From JBGSIZ01 sp041742255 (GTDB taxonomy: Bacteria; Pseudomonadota; Alphaproteobacteria; Rhodobacterales; Rhodobacteraceae): 16,488 nucleotides of DNA. The position numbers and the translations under genes are program-made. Under the pieces are notes generated by a model. The model was given only the letters and a program-made list of their open reading frames with translations, made no database searches and had not been told where the DNA came from. Below, piece after piece: positions 13,893 to 16,488 of the stretch. The DNA lies in assembly GCA_041742255.1 (NCBI GenBank), contig JBGSIZ010000152.1, positions 1 through 16,488 on the forward strand, written 5' to 3'. How positions within the stretch are numbered: the first letter of the stretch is position 1; every line of letters starts with the position of its first letter.

Positions 13893-15191
13893 ATGAGAGT
13901 GACGGCACACGCGGGGGCATCCCGCACGGTCGCAGTAATTGGTGCGGGGATATCGGGGATGGGCGCGGCCCACATGCTCGCCCGGGATCACCGCGTGGTG
14001 TTGTATGAGGCCGAACCTGCCATTGGTGGCCATGCCCGCACCCGGATGGCAGGTCGCACGGTGCAACAGCCTGTGGATACCGGGTTCATCGTGTTCAACT
14101 ATGCCAATTATCCCCACATGGCCGATCTGTTCGCCGAACTAGATGTGCCTGTCGTCAAATCCAACATGTCGTTTGGTGCGTCTATTGACGGGGGCCGGAT
14201 CGAATATGGTCTGGCCAGCCTGAACGCCCTGTTTGCCCAGCGGTCCAATGCCGCCAATCCCAAGTTTCTGCGGATGGTACGCGACATTGTGAAATTCAAC
14301 GCCCAAGCCTTGGTCGCGGCGCAGGATCGCACCTTGACCGTCGCCGGGTTGATGGATGTCCTGCGGATGGGCGAGTGGTTCCGCAAGTATTATATCCTGC
14401 CGTTGTCCGGTGCCATCTGGTCCACCCCGGTGGAAAAGATCCTCGAATTTCCGGCCCATGCCATGATGACGTTTTTCCAGAACCATAACCTGTTGCAGGT
14501 GACCGGGCAGCATCAGTGGTATACCGTTGACGGGGGATCCCGGTCCTATGTCACCCGGTTGGAGGCCGATCTGGTCCGCCGCGGGGTCGATATTCGCGTC
14601 AAGTCCCCCGTGGCCGCTGTGCGCCGCACCCCCCAAGGGGTGCAGGTCAAGACATGGACCGACGAATGGCAGATGTTTGACGAGGTCATTTTTGCCACCC
14701 ATTCCGATGACAGTCTGCGCCTGTTGGCCGATCCCACCCATGCCGAACAGGCCGTTCTGGGCGCGATCCGGTATCAGCCCAACCGCGTTGTCCTGCATTC
14801 CGACCCCGCCGTGATGCCCCTGCGCCGTCCGGTGTGGTCATCGTGGGTGTATACCGAGGCGGAGGGCAAGGCCACCGACCGGATCGACCTGACCTATTGG
14901 ATGAATTCCCTGCAGCCGTGGCTGACGGGCGAGGATTTCTTTGTCACCCTCAATTCCACCCGCCCGATCCGCGAGGAGTTGATCTGGGACGAGGTGACCC
15001 TGCATCATCCCGTATACGATCTGGAGGCTTTGGCCGCCCAAGGCCAGATGGCCGCGATGAACGGATCGAACCGGACGTGGTTTTGCGGGGCATGGATGAA
15101 GAACGGGTTTCACGAGGACGGATTGTCCAGCGCCGTTGACGTTGTCCGCGCCCTGAACGCCATGGAGCGCATGGAGGTGGCCGCCGAATGA
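13893..15191 (+). CDS. FAD/NAD(P)-binding amine-oxidase-like protein of the RpoE regulon
   Basis: 432 residues. The N-terminal Rossmann fold has the FAD signature VIGAGISGMGAAHML (G17-x-G19-xx-G22), the ribose-binding acidic residue in VVLYEAE (E39) and the GGHARTR motif. The rest is typical of flavin amine oxidases/desaturases, ending with TWFCGAWMKNGFHEDGLSSAVDVVRAL, the C-terminal FAD-contact segment. No signal peptide is present, so it is cytoplasmic or membrane-associated. The Rhodobacter sphaeroides counterpart next to rpoE (RSP_1091, from memory) is RpoE-controlled and was reported to help release RpoE from ChrR; related proteins are also annotated as fatty-acid-modifying. Which reaction it catalyses cannot be read from the sequence. 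GGAG and GGCAGG precede the ATG. Its stop overlaps the DUF1365 start (ATGA). Confidence 0.9.
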   Translation: MRVTAHAGASRTVAVIGAGISGMGAAHMLARDHRVVLYEAEPAIGGHARTRMAGRTVQQPVDTGFIVFNYANYPHMADLFAELDVPVVKSNMSFGASIDGGRIEYGLASLNALFAQRSNAANPKFLRMVRDIVKFNAQALVAAQDRTLTVAGLMDVLRMGEWFRKYYILPLSGAIWSTPVEKILEFPAHAMMTFFQNHNLLQVTGQHQWYTVDGGSRSYVTRLEADLVRRGVDIRVKSPVAAVRRTPQGVQVKTWTDEWQMFDEVIFATHSDDSLRLLADPTHAEQAVLGAIRYQPNRVVLHSDPAVMPLRRPVWSSWVYTEAEGKATDRIDLTYWMNSLQPWLTGEDFFVTLNSTRPIREELIWDEVTLHHPVYDLEALAAQGQMAAMNGSNRTWFCGAWMKNGFHEDGLSSAVDVVRALNAMERMEVAAE

Positions 15192-15259
15192 TCGCCAGAG
15201 TCGATCATGACCTGATCGCCAGAGTCGATCATAACCTGATCGCCAGAGTCGATCATATT
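15188..15259 (+). repeat. Three 24-bp in-frame tandem repeats with internal inverted repeats at the DUF1365 start
   Basis: Copies span 15188-15211, 15212-15235 and 15236-15259. Twenty bases (TGATCGCCAGAGTCGATCAT) are identical in all three; differences are the first base (A, C, C) and the last three (GAC, AAC, ATT). Each copy contains TGATCG-N7-CGATCA, an inverted repeat able to form a stem of 6-7 pairs with a 7-base loop. In copy 1 the start codon is part of the left arm. Since 24 is a multiple of three, gain or loss of a copy keeps the frame. Confidence 0.97.
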
Positions 15260-15994
15260 GCGGGCCAGACCTATCACGGTCGCCGGGGCGATATCAAAAA
15301 CGCCTTTCGCTATTCGATCGACTATGTGCTGGTGGATGCCGAGGCCAAGGTGGCCGCCCCCGCCCTGTTTTCCCGCAATCGCGCCGGGGTGATGTCCCTG
15401 CACGACGTGGATCATGGCGGTCCGCCCAAGGCCGGGACGGGCCCCGCGTGGGTCCGCGACGTGCTGGCTGCCCATCAGATTGATCTGGCGGGCCGGATTG
15501 ATTTGTTGGCCCAGCCCCGCGTGTTGGGTCATGTGTTCAACCCTGTGTCGTTCTGGTTGTGCCATGATGCCCAAGGCGTGCTGCGCGCCGTCATTGCCGA
15601 GGTCAGCAACACCTTTGGCGACCGCCATTCGTATCTATGTCACCACCCCGACCTGCGCCCCATCACCAAGGCCGAGACCCTGACCGCCCGCAAAATTTTC
15701 CATGTGTCCCCGTTTCAGGATATCGCCGGGGGGTATGTGTTCCGGTTTGATATTCGCCCCGAGGCCATCGCCATCTGGATTGATTTCAGCGCCGGAAAAG
15801 ACGGGTTGATTGCCACCCTGACCGGCGACCGCCGCCCCGTCACCAACATGTCCATTTTGCGCGCCATCACCCGCCGCCCGTTCGGGTCCCGCCGGGTTCT
15901 GGTTCTGATTTTCTGGCAGGCCCTGAAGTTGAAGATCAAGGGCGCCTTGTATCGCCCCCGACCGTTGCCCCCGACCGACGAGGTGAGCCGGTGA
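15188..15994 (+). CDS. DUF1365 family protein with repeat-expanded N-terminus
   Basis: 268 residues. DUF1365 proteins nearly always sit beside the FAD amine-oxidase-like protein and have no established biochemical role; the Rhodobacter sphaeroides member (RSP_1090, from memory) was reported to be needed for ChrR turnover under singlet oxygen. Family segments seen are TYHGRRGDIKNAFRYSIDYVL, RVLGHVFNPVSFWLCHD, VSNTFGDRHSYLCHH and KIFHVSPFQDIAGGYVFRF. The odd part is the N-terminus: the octapeptide (M/L)IARVDH(D/N/I) occurs three times in tandem before AGQTYHGRR, adding 16 residues to the usual start, which I expect to be a single copy. The ATG at 15188 overlaps the upstream stop (ATGA); there is no other ATG before the conserved region in frame. 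The stop overlaps the GTG of the next gene (GTGA). Confidence 0.9.
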   Translation: MIARVDHDLIARVDHNLIARVDHIAGQTYHGRRGDIKNAFRYSIDYVLVDAEAKVAAPALFSRNRAGVMSLHDVDHGGPPKAGTGPAWVRDVLAAHQIDLAGRIDLLAQPRVLGHVFNPVSFWLCHDAQGVLRAVIAEVSNTFGDRHSYLCHHPDLRPITKAETLTARKIFHVSPFQDIAGGYVFRFDIRPEAIAIWIDFSAGKDGLIATLTGDRRPVTNMSILRAITRRPFGSRRVLVLIFWQALKLKIKGALYRPRPLPPTDEVSR

Positions 15995-16488
15995 CCCCCC
16001 GTGCGGACCGTTTGCCCGCCTATACCTTGTATGGTGGTCTGTTGTCCGCTGCCGGATTGCCGATCTATATCTATGCCCCGAAATTCTATGCCGATACTTA
16101 CGGTGTCAGCCTGACCGCGCTGGGGGCCGTGTTGTTCGGGTTGCGGTTGTTTGACGTGGTGCAGGACCCCGCGCTGGGTTGGATCAGCGAGCGGTTGGGC
16201 CGCGCCAAGGCGGGGGCCCTGACCATCGCCGCGATCCTGTTGGCCGCGTCCATGGTCGGGTTGTTCGCCGTGGTGCCGCCGATTGCCCCGCTGTGGTGGT
16301 TTGGTCTGACCATCACCGGGTTGTTCACCGCGTTCAGTTTCATGACCATCAATTTCTATGCCCAAGGGGTCGCCAAGGCCGCCACGTTGTCCGGTGGCCA
16401 CGTCCGTTTGGCCGCCTGGCGCGAAAGCGGGGCGTTGTTGGGCGTGTGTCTGGCCGCTGTGGCCCCGACCGTTCTGCTGGGCGTCGTG
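15991..16488 (+). CDS. MFS transporter, GPH (glycoside-pentoside-hexuronide:cation symporter)-like, 3' end outside window
   Basis: The frame opens with GTG at 15991, overlapping the DUF1365 stop (GTGA), and stays open to the window end (166 codons), so the gene is incomplete. The visible part has about four to five hydrophobic segments: LYGGLLSAAGLPIYIYAP, LTALGAVLFGLRLFDVV, AGALTIAAILLAASMVGLF, PLWWFGLTITGLFTAF and GALLGVCLAAVAPTVLLGV. The loop between the second and third carries FDVVQDPALGWISERLGRAK, matching the D-x3-DP-x2-G-x2-S-(D/E)-R signature of the GPH family. A transporter of this kind follows DUF1365 in the Rhodobacter sphaeroides rpoE-linked operon. Its substrate is unknown. Expression should be coupled to the two genes upstream. 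Confidence 0.88.
   Translation, partial: MTPRADRLPAYTLYGGLLSAAGLPIYIYAPKFYADTYGVSLTALGAVLFGLRLFDVVQDPALGWISERLGRAKAGALTIAAILLAASMVGLFAVVPPIAPLWWFGLTITGLFTAFSFMTINFYAQGVAKAATLSGGHVRLAAWRESGALLGVCLAAVAPTVLLGVV

Noticed and set aside
13684..13920. Long N-terminal extension of rpoE (up to 262 residues)
   Set aside because: It would run through the predicted promoters and past the divergent start. Its codons have low third-position G/C with rare ATA, ACA and GTA, and RpoE of this group is usually under 190 residues.

Overview
The window looks like a stretch of chromosome from a high-GC alphaproteobacterium of the order Rhodobacterales (Rhodobacter/Roseobacter group). This rests on gene content: the RpoE-ChrR singlet-oxygen sigma/anti-sigma pair divergent from a FAD protein-DUF1365-MFS operon, the rsmB-heparinase-purH-lspA-DUF3035-M16-M16 order, and a MutL with an intact endonuclease motif. 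I recognise these arrangements from the group; I could not run a search. No tRNA, rRNA, CRISPR array, insertion sequence or prophage was seen, and no gene-free gap exceeds about 210 bases.

Left part (1-5842, + strand): the 3' part of rsmB (16S rRNA m5C methyltransferase), a heparinase II/III-family protein, purH (last two steps to IMP), lspA (signal peptidase II) and a DUF3035 lipoprotein. Middle (5940-12473, + strand): a translationally coupled pair of M16 peptidase-family proteins, one with the zinc site and one without; then mutL and rmuC overlapping by ATGA; then two small lipoproteins that overlap each other and look like diverged copies of one ancestor.

Right part (12470-16488): chrR and rpoE lie on the minus strand. 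The chrR stop codon overlaps that of the last + strand lipoprotein gene. Divergent from rpoE is a + strand operon with 4-base gene overlaps: a FAD/NAD(P)-binding amine-oxidase-like protein, a DUF1365 protein, and the start of a GPH-type MFS transporter that runs off the window. The 209-base intergenic region holds two back-to-back promoter candidates resembling the known RpoE consensus (TGATCC, 18-base spacer, AT-rich -10). RpoE would then drive both its own operon and the divergent one, and ChrR would hold RpoE until singlet oxygen or organic peroxide releases it.

The most unusual local structure is at the start of the DUF1365 gene: three 24-base in-frame tandem repeats, each carrying a TGATCG-N7-CGATCA inverted repeat, the first of which includes the start codon. 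Other points worth a look are the paired small lipoproteins with a shared C-x6-C and PLxW layout, a possible leaderless mutL promoter, and a leucine-codon choice that depends strongly on the preceding base.
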